Source: Bacteroidales bacterium
Lineage (GTDB): Bacteria; Bacteroidota; Bacteroidia; Bacteroidales; GWA2-32-17
Direction of reading: 5' to 3'
NCBI GenBank assembly: GCA_026416095.1
Contig: JAOAFV010000027.1
Coordinates: 1-64,000 of the forward strand
DNA length: 64,000 nt
In this document: positions 40,501 through 50,482 of the stretch, in pieces
Numbering within the stretch: position 1 is the first letter of the stretch
Layout of the letters: every line of letters begins with the position of its first letter
Translations under genes and position numbers: made by a program
Notes under the pieces: generated by a model
Told to the model about the DNA's origin: nothing
Seen by the model: only the letters and a program-made list of their open reading frames with translations
Databases searched by the model: none

Positions 40501-40649
40501 CAACCCTTCAGAGTATAATTGATAATTACAAAAATAATGATGATGGAATTAAAGAAGAAGCAAGAAAAAAAATATTGGAAATAGAAAACATTGAGAATTC
40601 AAAATATCAAAATACCGAAATAAATAAAGAAAATATTGAAAACGAATAA
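37587..40649 (+). CDS. Large secreted tetratricopeptide-repeat protein
   Basis: A 1020-residue protein with a signal peptide (about residues 1-18, ending ANGQ) and more than 20 consecutive TPR-like units over the rest. Clear examples are YKNSLNSYERFIKTPN, YEDAIENYEKVANANV, NDKAIETFKIIIEQYPN and YDEALKYFSEVLKYPYSKF. Many units have the YPxS spacing seen in YbgF/BamD-type TPRs. It is followed, after 4 bp, by a gene for an outer membrane beta-barrel. The two are probably a scaffold/barrel pair in envelope or surface assembly. No enzymatic domain is visible. Confidence 0.9.
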   Translation: MRFLFLWFAIMMVFLANGQRSYIYNDSRKFFKIGQMFFDEEKYGVAQLFFEKYINLKEKFTEDLIVSDAAYYNAICALELFNQNSEKLINDYLYYYRENSRYLYANFKMGKYWFSKKYFKEAIKWFEKVNASDLDKKEKNEYYFKLGYCYFLNEDYNKAEKCFYEIKDIPNDYHDPALYYYSYIAYIKKNYEVAAEGFKKLENNEIFKEMIPYYLGQIYYLQQKYEKVIEYLEPKLPTLERKRAIEMNRIVGESYYKLNKFTLAQIYLEKYLSECPSPQREDYYQLAYCYYQTRKINKAIEYLEKITIKEDSLTQQSLYLLSECYIQNALKNKARLTLSKVAKMNFYPELQEEALFNFAKISFELSYTPFNEAIVSFKEFLNKYPNSLYSEDAKTYLAKAYLFSKNYKEALEIMENIKEISPEIEEAFTRASFYYGLELFKNLDFENSIKYLDQCINNSKYNQKYLPYALYWRGEAYYRLKDYKNSLNSYERFIKTPNAYSTEYFILAYYSIAYCYFHLKDYANAQLWYRKYVENEKNKNKIEIFDAYNRVGDCFFMLKRYEDAIENYEKVANANVSSADYSLYQLSKCYIILSDNRNAIINLNKLIENYKNSSYIHMAYLDLASAYEFIGENSMAINTLQKFISSYPNSSLITKAYLKLGLIYFNSDNNDKAIETFKIIIEQYPNCEEYKSAITSLKNVYIENNDINSYYSYISEKAKNIPVSETEKDSVLYLTAEKNYMNANCTKAIQAFKEYLTSFPKGFFTLQANYYLAECLYNTKNYDEALKYFSEVLKYPYSKFTEPALVTITTYYYKNKEYAKCIPYYSMLLELAQNPENLLKAKIGLMRCNFYLNNIEEAAKYARSLINEQKLPEEIFIEAHYVIGKQFYINGKYENALEAFTLIAKDCKTPKQAEAKSLIAEIQYKLNRYDEAEATVIDFVKKNTPQQYWLAKAFITLGDVYIAKNNLFQARATLQSIIDNYKNNDDGIKEEARKKILEIENIENSKYQNTEINKENIENE

Positions 40650-40653
40650 AACT

Positions 40654-42381
40654 ATGAGAATAAGATATTTAATTTATTTGAGTTTAACTTTTCTGGGTAC
40701 TGCTTATTCGCAACAACCTTTGAATTTACATGTAAGCGTTATAAAAGATTTTGAACCAACTTTAGCCGATGCTTATAAAATTAATAATTTACCTGCTATT
40801 ATCGATACCGAAAATGTAAAAGTGTCGTTCGAATATAAGTTATATCCTAAACAATATCCCACAAACTTTTATCCAACACCACTAAAACCAGCAAAATATA
40901 CAAGCGAAAGCATTGCAACCTTATATAAAAACAACTTAAAACTTGGAGGAGGAATATACTCTACACTTGTAGCTACTTATGCCTTTAATACTACAAGAAA
41001 CGATAATTGGAGTGCAGGTTTCTACGCTAATCATTATTCATCGCGTGGAAAAATTAAATTAAAAAATAATTACAAATACGATGCCTTTTTTAGCGAGAAT
41101 AACTTAGAAGGATATGCTAAAAAATTTTATAAAAATTACGTAATTCACACCAATGCTAAATTTGATCGCTATGTTTATAACTATTACGGACACAAAATAG
41201 AATTCGACTCATTATTTAAAATGTCGAAACAAATATATTCAATTGGAGGAATAAAAGCTGGATATTATACTTCTCACTTAGATACAACAAAAATTATGCA
41301 CAACGCAGATGTAATGTTTAATATTCTAAACGACAAATTCTCGAATTTCGAAAACAATGTATACGTAACTGGTAGTGTAAGCAAAATATTTAATTCACAA
41401 ATTTTTGGAGGCGATATTTCTGTTAATTGGTACAATATAAATACTTCTTCCGATACAAATAATAAAGCAATTGTTTCTATTTTTCCATGGGTCAGATTTT
41501 TTGGCGAACAATGGCGACTTAATTGCGGTTTTGCTCTCGAAGTAGACGCATATTCCGATAGCACTTTTTATCATTATTACCCTAAAGCAAATATTCAGTA
41601 TAATGTTATAGAAAATTTTCTTATTCCATTCGCCGGCTTTAATGGTAAAATGATCATTAATACTTTAACTACTTTAATTTTACACTCTCCTTACATAAAA
41701 CCTGGGTTACATTTCAAAAATACAAATAACTTAATGCATATTTACGCTGGCTTTAAAGGTAACTTCAGCAAAAACATATCTTACCTTTTGCAAGGCAATT
41801 ATTCTCTTTACGAAAATTTACCATTTTTTATTAACGACACTTTAATTCCTTCTAAAATTATTGCTCAACCAGGTAATTTCTTCGACACAATAATAACCCC
41901 TATAATTTATAACCCTGAAAATTATTTTATTGTTGTTTACGATGGCACAAAATCAAAGGAATGCCAAGAGGTGAAATTTACGGGTGAAATTGCATTTAAA
42001 CACAAAGAAAAACTTAATATTATATTAAGTGGAAATTTACTTAGGTATACCTTATCAAACTTAGATAAACCATACCAAAAACCTTTGTGGGATGTTACTC
42101 TTAGTTCAAGATATAATATTCAACAAAAATTCATTTTAACAATCGATTTACTAGTAATAGGCGACAGATGGGCTAGAACTTATAACATCAATAAAAAAAC
42201 ATATGAAAATATTAAACTTTCGCCATTTACCGATTTAAATTTAAAGGTAGATTATTATTATTCAAAATTATTCGGCGCCTTTTTAAAATTCAACAACATA
42301 TTAAATAAAAACTATTCTTATTGGAACAACTACCCTGTACAAAAACTCCAAATTATTGGCGGAATAACTATGAGCTTTTAA
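40654..42381 (+). CDS. Outer membrane beta-barrel protein (TonB-receptor-like, no plug)
   Basis: About 575 residues. I start at ATG 40654 (MRIRYLIYLSL), which gives a normal signal peptide ending AYSQ; the in-frame TTG 18 bp upstream lies inside the end of the TPR gene. The mature protein has alternating beta-strand sequence with aromatic girdles (WSAGFYANHYSSRGKIKLKN, LNIILSGNLLRYTL) and ends in a terminal phenylalanine (GGITMSF), typical of outer membrane barrels. The last third resembles the C-terminal strands of TonB-dependent receptors, but no plug domain or TonB box is evident. It is translationally close to the upstream TPR gene. Transport or surface assembly is likely; the ligand is unknown. 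Confidence 0.85.
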   Translation: MRIRYLIYLSLTFLGTAYSQQPLNLHVSVIKDFEPTLADAYKINNLPAIIDTENVKVSFEYKLYPKQYPTNFYPTPLKPAKYTSESIATLYKNNLKLGGGIYSTLVATYAFNTTRNDNWSAGFYANHYSSRGKIKLKNNYKYDAFFSENNLEGYAKKFYKNYVIHTNAKFDRYVYNYYGHKIEFDSLFKMSKQIYSIGGIKAGYYTSHLDTTKIMHNADVMFNILNDKFSNFENNVYVTGSVSKIFNSQIFGGDISVNWYNINTSSDTNNKAIVSIFPWVRFFGEQWRLNCGFALEVDAYSDSTFYHYYPKANIQYNVIENFLIPFAGFNGKMIINTLTTLILHSPYIKPGLHFKNTNNLMHIYAGFKGNFSKNISYLLQGNYSLYENLPFFINDTLIPSKIIAQPGNFFDTIITPIIYNPENYFIVVYDGTKSKECQEVKFTGEIAFKHKEKLNIILSGNLLRYTLSNLDKPYQKPLWDVTLSSRYNIQQKFILTIDLLVIGDRWARTYNINKKTYENIKLSPFTDLNLKVDYYYSKLFGAFLKFNNILNKNYSYWNNYPVQKLQIIGGITMSF

Positions 42382-42436
42382 ATGTTTTAATTAAGAATTT
42401 TTGAGATAACACAACAATTATTTAAGATTATTTTAA

Positions 42437-42467
42437 TTGCACATGAAAATTTTTATTGTTACATTTG
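42437..42467 (+). promoter_or_regulatory. Promoter of gyrB-hydF
   Basis: TTG (42437-42439), 20 bp spacer, TACATTTG (42460-42467): an exact Bacteroidetes promoter, 23 bp ahead of the gyrB ATG. It is one of the best-formed promoters in the window. Confidence 0.8.
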
Positions 42468-42487
42468 TAAATAATAAGGAAAAATAA

Positions 42488-44455
<1,968 letters not shown>

Positions 44456-44463
44456 TACCTTAA

Positions 44464-45675
44464 ATGGAAAAAGGTCGTGAATCAAAACCTCATATAGGAA
44501 TATATGGCCGTAGAAATTATGGGAAAAGTAGCTTAATTAATTGTATAACTGGTCAAGACGTTGCTATTGTTTCAGATATTGCAGGAACTACAACCGACCC
44601 AGTAAAACGCTCTTATGAAATTTTATCTGTTGGTCCTGTAATATTTATCGACACAGCAGGAATTGACGATACTGGCGAATTAGGAGAAAAAAGAATAAAA
44701 AAAACTCTCGATACTATTTCAACTATCGACTTGGCACTATTAGTTATAACCAATAACGAATTTGGCCATTTTGAAGAAATTCTAATAAACGAATTCGACA
44801 AATTCGATGTTCCATATCTAATTATTTATAATAAAAATGATATTTATCCATGTAACGACGAATTCTTATCAATGGTTAAAAATAAGACAGGTAAAGAAGT
44901 AATATTATTTAGCACAAAATTTCCCAATAATGTGAATTATATTATTCAAAAAATTAAAGATACAATACCTGAAAATGCTTATAATAAACCCACACTACTT
45001 GGCGACATCATTAACAAAAACGATATTGTTTTACTTATTGTGCCTATTGATACTGAAGCTCCTGAAGGTCGACTTATATTGCCACAGGTACAAGTTATCA
45101 GGGATGTTCTCGACAACTTTGCTGTTGCAATTGTATTGAAAGAAACCGAAGTAGAAAATTTTTTAAAAACCACTACTATAAAACCCAAGCTTGCAATAAC
45201 CGACAGTCAAATTTTTTCGAAAGCAAATTCACTTGTTCCATCCAACATAATGCTAACAAGCTTTAGTATAGTTTTGGCACGTCATAAAGGTCCTTTTAAA
45301 GAATATATTAAAGGAACACCACATATTAGCAACCTTAAAGATAACGATAACATATTGCTTTTAGAATCTTGCAGCCATCAAATAACTTGCGACGACATAG
45401 GGCGATATAAAATACCCAAATGGCTATCGCAATTCACAGGTAAAAAATTAAACTTCGATATAGTTGCTCGTTTAGAGAACATCCCAAAACCAATTACTCA
45501 ATATGCTATGGTAATACAATGTGGTGGTTGCATGATTACTCGTAAACAATTATATAATCGTTTAAAACCAGCTATTGATAACGGTATTCCTATTTCTAAT
45601 TATGGGTTAACTATCGCTTACATAAATGGTATTTTTAACAGAGCCATTCAACCATTTACAAAAAATCTAGAATAA
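44464..45675 (+). CDS. hydF: [FeFe]-hydrogenase H-cluster maturation GTPase HydF
   Basis: A 403-residue GTPase and iron-sulfur scaffold. With the radical SAM enzymes HydE and HydG it assembles the 2Fe subcluster of [FeFe]-hydrogenase. The N-terminal GTPase motifs are G1 GRRNYGKSS (15-23), the switch GTTTDP and G3 DTAG (63-66). The C-terminal cluster ligands are C303xH305, C309 and C353GGC356, exactly the HydF pattern. hydE, hydG and the hydrogenase genes are not in this window. The presence of HydF implies an active [FeFe]-hydrogenase elsewhere and so an anaerobic, hydrogen-metabolising cell. It sits directly behind gyrB, an unusual neighbour. Confidence 0.95.
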   Translation: MEKGRESKPHIGIYGRRNYGKSSLINCITGQDVAIVSDIAGTTTDPVKRSYEILSVGPVIFIDTAGIDDTGELGEKRIKKTLDTISTIDLALLVITNNEFGHFEEILINEFDKFDVPYLIIYNKNDIYPCNDEFLSMVKNKTGKEVILFSTKFPNNVNYIIQKIKDTIPENAYNKPTLLGDIINKNDIVLLIVPIDTEAPEGRLILPQVQVIRDVLDNFAVAIVLKETEVENFLKTTTIKPKLAITDSQIFSKANSLVPSNIMLTSFSIVLARHKGPFKEYIKGTPHISNLKDNDNILLLESCSHQITCDDIGRYKIPKWLSQFTGKKLNFDIVARLENIPKPITQYAMVIQCGGCMITRKQLYNRLKPAIDNGIPISNYGLTIAYINGIFNRAIQPFTKNLE

Positions 45676-46515
45676 AGTATCTTTAATTTAAATTTTTTTC
45701 ATATAATTTCATTGCACTAATAATTAGAGTAAATGCTTTTTTAATACACTGATTATTTTTTAGTTTTTTGATTTGTTATTTAAGTATCTCTTATTCTAAT
45801 ACACTTTTATAAAAAATTAACTTTTAGCACGGTACTTTTTCTAATTCTTAATTATTAACATCCCCCCTTTAAATGTTAAATTTACTATATAATCATATTC
45901 TCAATGTTTTAGCCATGTAATCCGTCGTTTGGGTAAAGTGAAATTAAAAAGTAACATCTTTAAACATATTAGTCAACACTTATTAGTTATTATTAACTTT
46001 CAAGTTCTAATAATAAGCACTTTCTAAGAAGTAAAAACTTATTTTTGATAAAATAAAATACTCAATTTTTTAAAAAGAACCTTCCTTAAATAAATTGTTA
46101 TAAAAACCAAAAAATGCTTTAATTTTTTTTCTTTTTTTCTTATATAATATTGCGATTTTACCAATAATTTTAATAAAATTAATCAAAATCTTCTAACTTT
46201 ATAAGCTTATTACCAAAACACAAATATTGATTTATCTAATTGTTAATTTTATAGCGTTGCTTACAACAAACCTCGGCATGTGAAAAAGAAACATCAAAAA
46301 GTTAAAAAAATTAAAAAATAAAAATTGAATAAAAAGTTAAGAGTTTCTTTATATTTTTTCAAAAACTCAGAAATACGGCATAACATTAAAAAGCTTTCTT
46401 TTTATTAGGTTAATTACCTTGTTTTAAATCAAGTAAATTACTTTTTAAAAATTTTTTCCAATAGTAAAATTCTTGTCAAACGCTTATAATGTTGTTAAAA
46501 TATAGATTTTTTAAC
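45676..46515. other. Gene-free 0.84-kb region between convergent hydF and recO
   Basis: Extremely AT-rich with stop codons in all frames. I see no protein gene and no RNA I can name. It contains an imperfect stem (TAATTACCTTG 46411-46421 with CAAGTAAATTA 46430-46440) followed by a T-rich stretch, possibly a weak terminator for rightward transcripts, and an isolated GC-richer patch at about 46250-46290. Confidence 0.55.
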
Positions 46516-47244
46516 CTAACAAAACTGTTCAATTAAGTTTAAATATTCTTTTACGTTCTTAAACGAAATATTTCTGTGTAAGTGATAAATTAAGTATTTT
46601 TCGAAAAAGGTTAATATTTTTTCTTCAAAATCTTTAGTTAGTTTCAATTTATTTATTTCTTCAAAGCTCATATTAAGTAATCTGCTTAAAAACTCTGAAA
46701 ATTCATTATCTAAGACCAGGTTACTACACTGGGTTTTAACAAACTGGGCTTTTTCAATATCGAAAAAAATATTTTCAGAATCAAAGTTATTTATAGGCTT
46801 AAAGCCTAAAATTGTAATGAGTTCCTTCAAAGCCCATATATAAATATACTTTATTTCTGAAAATGATCTAGTAGTACAAATTATTTCGTAAATTTTATTT
46901 ATTAAACCGTATAAATTAAAATCTTTTAAAGGATATATGCACACATTATAAAACAACGCAGCAATGAGTTGAGCAACAATTTTTACTTCGTAAATGAGCT
47001 CATAAGAAACTTTTTCAAACTCTAATTCAACAGTGATTGCATTAAATATTTCATTTTTAGGCTTATAATAAAAACTCCCATTCACTTTTGACAATGGAAA
47101 TAAGTAAACACCAATATTTTTCTTTTTTTTTATTCGATGTAATAAAGAAATTAAACCAAAATTTTTTGTGTAAACATTTAATATTATACTATTATCTGAA
47201 TATTTGCATTTTCTTAAGAGAAATCCCTCAAATTCTGTTATCAT
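46516..47244 (-). CDS. recO: DNA repair protein RecO
   Basis: A 242-residue protein of the RecFOR pathway, which loads RecA on SSB-covered single-stranded DNA at gaps. The N-terminal OB-fold is typical (EGFLLRKCKYSDNSIILNVYTKNFGLISLLHR), followed by the helical domain with YPLKDFNLYGLINKIYEI. The zinc-ribbon cysteines of some RecO proteins are not evident, which is usual in Bacteroidetes. The start codon overlaps the last base of the upstream membrane protein gene, so the two are likely co-translated. Confidence 0.9.
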   Translation of the reverse strand: MITEFEGFLLRKCKYSDNSIILNVYTKNFGLISLLHRIKKKKNIGVYLFPLSKVNGSFYYKPKNEIFNAITVELEFEKVSYELIYEVKIVAQLIAALFYNVCIYPLKDFNLYGLINKIYEIICTTRSFSEIKYIYIWALKELITILGFKPINNFDSENIFFDIEKAQFVKTQCSNLVLDNEFSEFLSRLLNMSFEEINKLKLTKDFEEKILTFFEKYLIYHLHRNISFKNVKEYLNLIEQFC

Positions 47245-47843
47245 TACTTATTGAAAAATTCCTTAATTATGTATGGTAAAAAAGATAATCCAATAATTGC
47301 CACTACAGGCCACAAACCAACAAACCTTGGAACAACTCTACCCGAAAAAATATAATACATATAAACAGAAAGAATAACAGCAACTATAATTACCGCTACT
47401 AACACAGAAATAAATGTTATTAACTTTACAAACGAAGGAACATAAACTTCCTTTTCTTGATTAAAATCAGATAAAGAATTCTTTATCGAATAATCTATCT
47501 TCTTTAAAGAAATAAATAATAAAAATAAGACAAGCAAAACAAGTAAAATAGGCGACAGCACATACAATTTTTGTAAAAAAGAAAGATGATACGACGATGC
47601 TCTACTAGGGCAACATTTATTGTGTCTAAATTTACATATCTTTTGCTTTTCTATAAATTCTTTTGTAGGTTCGCCAAGAAATTCAACACTAAACTCTCCC
47701 TCACCTTCTGGCTCTTGCTTTAACATTTTTAATTGAACTTCAACTGTTTTCAACCTTTTTTCTAGGCTATCAATATTAACTACAACACTAAAAGAATTAA
47801 AATAAACAAAAAAACTTACAAAAATTAAACATAATGTTTTCAT
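47244..47843 (-). CDS. Membrane protein with N-terminal coiled coil, unknown function
   Basis: About 199 residues from ATG 47843 (a longer frame begins at a TTG inside the promoter region). It has a signal peptide-like helix (about 1-18), a short coiled coil (SLEKRLKTVEVQLKMLKQE), and a central stretch with several cysteines and histidines (CKFRHNKCCPSR). Three membrane helices follow (near YVLSPILLVLLVLFLLFISL, LITFISVLVAVIIVAVIL and VGLWPVVAIIGLSFLPYII). I do not recognise the family. It is coupled to recO by a 1-bp overlap and divergent from guaA. Confidence 0.75.
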   Translation of the reverse strand: MKTLCLIFVSFFVYFNSFSVVVNIDSLEKRLKTVEVQLKMLKQEPEGEGEFSVEFLGEPTKEFIEKQKICKFRHNKCCPSRASSYHLSFLQKLYVLSPILLVLLVLFLLFISLKKIDYSIKNSLSDFNQEKEVYVPSFVKLITFISVLVAVIIVAVILSVYMYYIFSGRVVPRFVGLWPVVAIIGLSFLPYIIKEFFNK

Positions 47844-47858
47844 GTTATATAATTTTTT

Positions 47859-47866
47859 CAAATTTA
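47859..47866 (-). promoter_or_regulatory. Promoter -7 box of the membrane protein-recO pair
   Basis: CAAATTTA on the plus strand is TAAATTTG on the minus strand, 15 bp before the ATG at 47843. The same intergenic gap carries a TAAATTTG for guaA in the other direction, so the two promoters lie back to back. Confidence 0.55.
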
Positions 47867-47904
47867 TAATTTTTTCTTCAAACAAAAAAATGAAAATAAA
47901 AAAT

Positions 47905-47912
47905 TAAATTTG
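47905..47912 (+). promoter_or_regulatory. Promoter -7 box of guaA
   Basis: TAAATTTG matches TAnnTTTG exactly and lies 10 bp before the guaA ATG at 47923, so the leader is very short. Confidence 0.6.
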
Positions 47913-47922
47913 CACAAAAATT

Positions 47923-49449
47923 ATGCACGATTGTATAATTATATTTGATGCAGGTTCTCAGTATACCCAATTAATAGCACGTAAAATAAGAGAATTAAAC
48001 GTTTATTGCGAAATAGTACCTTACGATAAAAATATTTTACCCAATAACAATATTAAAGGAATTATATTATCAGGTAGTCCATATTCTGTTAACGAGAGCA
48101 ATAGTCCTAAATTTAACATTGAAAAATTTATAAATATTGTACCTATTTTAGGTATTTGTTACGGAGCACAGTTTATTGCAAAAAAATTCGGTGGTGTTGT
48201 AAAAAGTTCAAATTCAAGAGAGTACGGCAGAAGTAATTTACATATTACGAAAAAAACACCTATTTTCGAAAATATTCCTGAAAATAATGCGGTATGGATG
48301 TCACATTCCGATACAATACTTACACTACCACAAAATTTTTATAAAATTGCTTCAACCGATACAATTGAAATTGCTGCATATTCGAACAAGAATAATGATA
48401 TTATAGGACTTCAATTCCATCCCGAAGTTTATCATACTCAAAACGGTCATAAAATCTTAAAAAATTTTGTAATCAAAATATGCAAATGCAAAAGAACTTG
48501 GACTCCCAAAAACTACATAGAAGAAAAAGTTAATGAAATTAAAAATATAGTTAAAAACGAAAAGGTAATTTTAGCCATATCGGGTGGTGTTGATTCATCG
48601 GTAGCAGCACTATTATTAAAAAAAGCAATCAACGATAATTTGGTTTGTGTTTTTGTTAACACTGGCTTTTTACGTAAAAACGAATTCAATAATGTTATAG
48701 ACACTTATAAACAACTCAATTTAAACTTAATACCAGTAGATGCGAGCGATATTTTCTATCGTAATATTAAAGGCATTTCAGAACCAGAAGAAAAAAGAAA
48801 AATTATTGGAAAAACATTTATAGAAGTTTTTGAAAACATTGCAAAATCAATAAAAGATATAAAATGGTTGGCACAAGGAACTATATACCCCGATGTTATT
48901 GAATCCATTTCGGTACACGGACCTTCGGCTCGAATAAAATCACATCATAATGTTGGCGGATTACCCGAAAAATTAAACTTAAAAATTATTGAGCCACTCA
49001 AATTTTTATTTAAAGACGAAGTAAGAAAACTAGCAAAAGAACTTAATTTACCTGAAGAAATATATAAGCGTCATCCATTTCCTGGGCCAGGGCTTGCTAT
49101 TAGAATTATTGGAGCTATTACTCCTGAAAAAATAAAGATACTGCAAGAAGCCGACCACATATATATAGAATCATTAAAAAAGTGGGGCCTCTACGACAAA
49201 ATATGGCAAGCTGGTGCAATACTATTGCCTATTAAGTCGGTTGGGGTCATGGGCGATGAAAGAACTTACGAATATGTACTTTCTCTTAGAGCCGTTACTA
49301 GCACAGATGGAATGACAGCCGACTGGGCTCGCCTTCCGTACGATTTCTTAAGCTATGTTTCAACAAAAATAATAAACGAAGTAAAGGGTATAAATAGAGT
49401 AGTATTCGATATTAGTTCTAAACCTCCTGCTACAATAGAATGGGAATAA
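47923..49449 (+). CDS. guaA: GMP synthase (glutamine-hydrolysing)
   Basis: A 508-residue enzyme converting XMP to GMP with glutamine and ATP, the last step of guanine nucleotide synthesis. The N-terminal class I glutamine amidotransferase has C79 in GICYGAQ and H167/E169 in LQFHPEV. The ATP-pyrophosphatase domain has the P-loop SGGVDSS (221-227). The C-terminal dimerisation domain shows [15 protein letters not shown] and the end PPATIEWE. The length is normal. The gpsA promoter and gene follow directly. Confidence 0.98.
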   Translation: MHDCIIIFDAGSQYTQLIARKIRELNVYCEIVPYDKNILPNNNIKGIILSGSPYSVNESNSPKFNIEKFINIVPILGICYGAQFIAKKFGGVVKSSNSREYGRSNLHITKKTPIFENIPENNAVWMSHSDTILTLPQNFYKIASTDTIEIAAYSNKNNDIIGLQFHPEVYHTQNGHKILKNFVIKICKCKRTWTPKNYIEEKVNEIKNIVKNEKVILAISGGVDSSVAALLLKKAINDNLVCVFVNTGFLRKNEFNNVIDTYKQLNLNLIPVDASDIFYRNIKGISEPEEKRKIIGKTFIEVFENIAKSIKDIKWLAQGTIYPDVIESISVHGPSARIKSHHNVGGLPEKLNLKIIEPLKFLFKDEVRKLAKELNLPEEIYKRHPFPGPGLAIRIIGAITPEKIKILQEADHIYIESLKKWGLYDKIWQAGAILLPIKSVGVMGDERTYEYVLSLRAVTSTDGMTADWARLPYDFLSYVSTKIINEVKGINRVVFDISSKPPATIEWE

Positions 49450-49462
49450 AAATTTATTTATA

Positions 49463-49470
49463 TATCTTTG
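49463..49470 (+). promoter_or_regulatory. Promoter -7 box of gpsA-pgi
   Basis: TATCTTTG matches TAnnTTTG exactly. Its last three bases, TTG, are in frame with gpsA and can be mistaken for the start codon. Confidence 0.55.
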
Positions 49471-49485
49471 CAAGTAAAAATTATT

Positions 49486-50478
49486 GTGAGCTATAACATA
49501 GGTATAATAGGTGAAGGAAGTTGGGCAACTGCAATAGCTAAAGTTATTACAGATAAAAAAATTCATATAAATTGGCTTATTAGATTTAGCGACATCAGAA
49601 AAGCAATTAAAGAAAAAGGAAAAAATCCAAAATATTTAAGCGATGTAACTCTAGATACAAAATATATTAAAGTAAAAGAAAATTTAAATGAACTTTTTAA
49701 TAGTTCTGAGATAATTTTTTTAATACTTCCATCAATCTATACTGAAGAGCTTTTTAGCTCTTACAACTTTAATATTCAAAACAAAATAATTATATCAGGT
49801 ATTAAAGGTATATTGCCTAAATGTATGCTTACACCTTCTCAATTTTTTAATACTAAATTCAATATATCTTACGAAAATATTGCTTTTATTAGTGGCCCAT
49901 CACACGCCGAAGAAATAGCAATGGAAAAACTCACATTTTTAACTGCCTTTTCTTCAAATAAGAATCTATCAGATTTTATTAAAAAAATTTTAGAATGTAA
50001 TTACCTTAAAATATCATACGACGAAGATATTATAGGTGCTGAATATGCAACTTCTCTTAAAAATGTAATAGCAATTGCTGTAGGAACAGCCGATAGCTTA
50101 GGATATGGTGATAACTTTATTTCTATACTTGTTTCGAATGCTATGAAAGAAATAAAAACATTTCTCGATGTAATTATTCCCTCACCAAAAAGAAATATAA
50201 TTAATTACCCTTATTTAGGCGATTTACTTGTTACATGCTATTCACAATTTAGCCGAAATAGAACTTTTGGTGTAATGCTTGGCAAAGGTTATTCTGTAAA
50301 GGCAGCTCAACTAGAAATGAATATGATTGCTGAAGGTTATTATGCTGTTAAAAGCATAATTACAATTGCCGAAAAATATAATATATCACTACCTATTTGC
50401 AACGCTGTATATTTATATACTCATAAAAATCATTCTCCACGAGTTGAATTAAGATTACTAACAAATAAATTAATGTAA
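49486..50478 (+). CDS. gpsA: Glycerol-3-phosphate dehydrogenase [NAD(P)+]
   Basis: A 330-residue enzyme reducing dihydroxyacetone phosphate to sn-glycerol 3-phosphate, the backbone of phospholipids. I place the start at GTG 49486, giving SYNIGIIGEGSWATAIA at the N-terminus, because the in-frame TTG at 49468 overlaps a perfect TATCTTTG promoter box. The Rossmann motif GIIGEGSWA, the block FISGPSHAEEIA, and the catalytic-lysine region EYATSLKNVIAIAVG are present, as is the C-terminal substrate block NRTFGVMLGKG. pgi follows 4 bp after the stop, so the pair is co-transcribed. Confidence 0.94.
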   Translation: MSYNIGIIGEGSWATAIAKVITDKKIHINWLIRFSDIRKAIKEKGKNPKYLSDVTLDTKYIKVKENLNELFNSSEIIFLILPSIYTEELFSSYNFNIQNKIIISGIKGILPKCMLTPSQFFNTKFNISYENIAFISGPSHAEEIAMEKLTFLTAFSSNKNLSDFIKKILECNYLKISYDEDIIGAEYATSLKNVIAIAVGTADSLGYGDNFISILVSNAMKEIKTFLDVIIPSPKRNIINYPYLGDLLVTCYSQFSRNRTFGVMLGKGYSVKAAQLEMNMIAEGYYAVKSIITIAEKYNISLPICNAVYLYTHKNHSPRVELRLLTNKLM

Positions 50479-50482
50479 ATCT

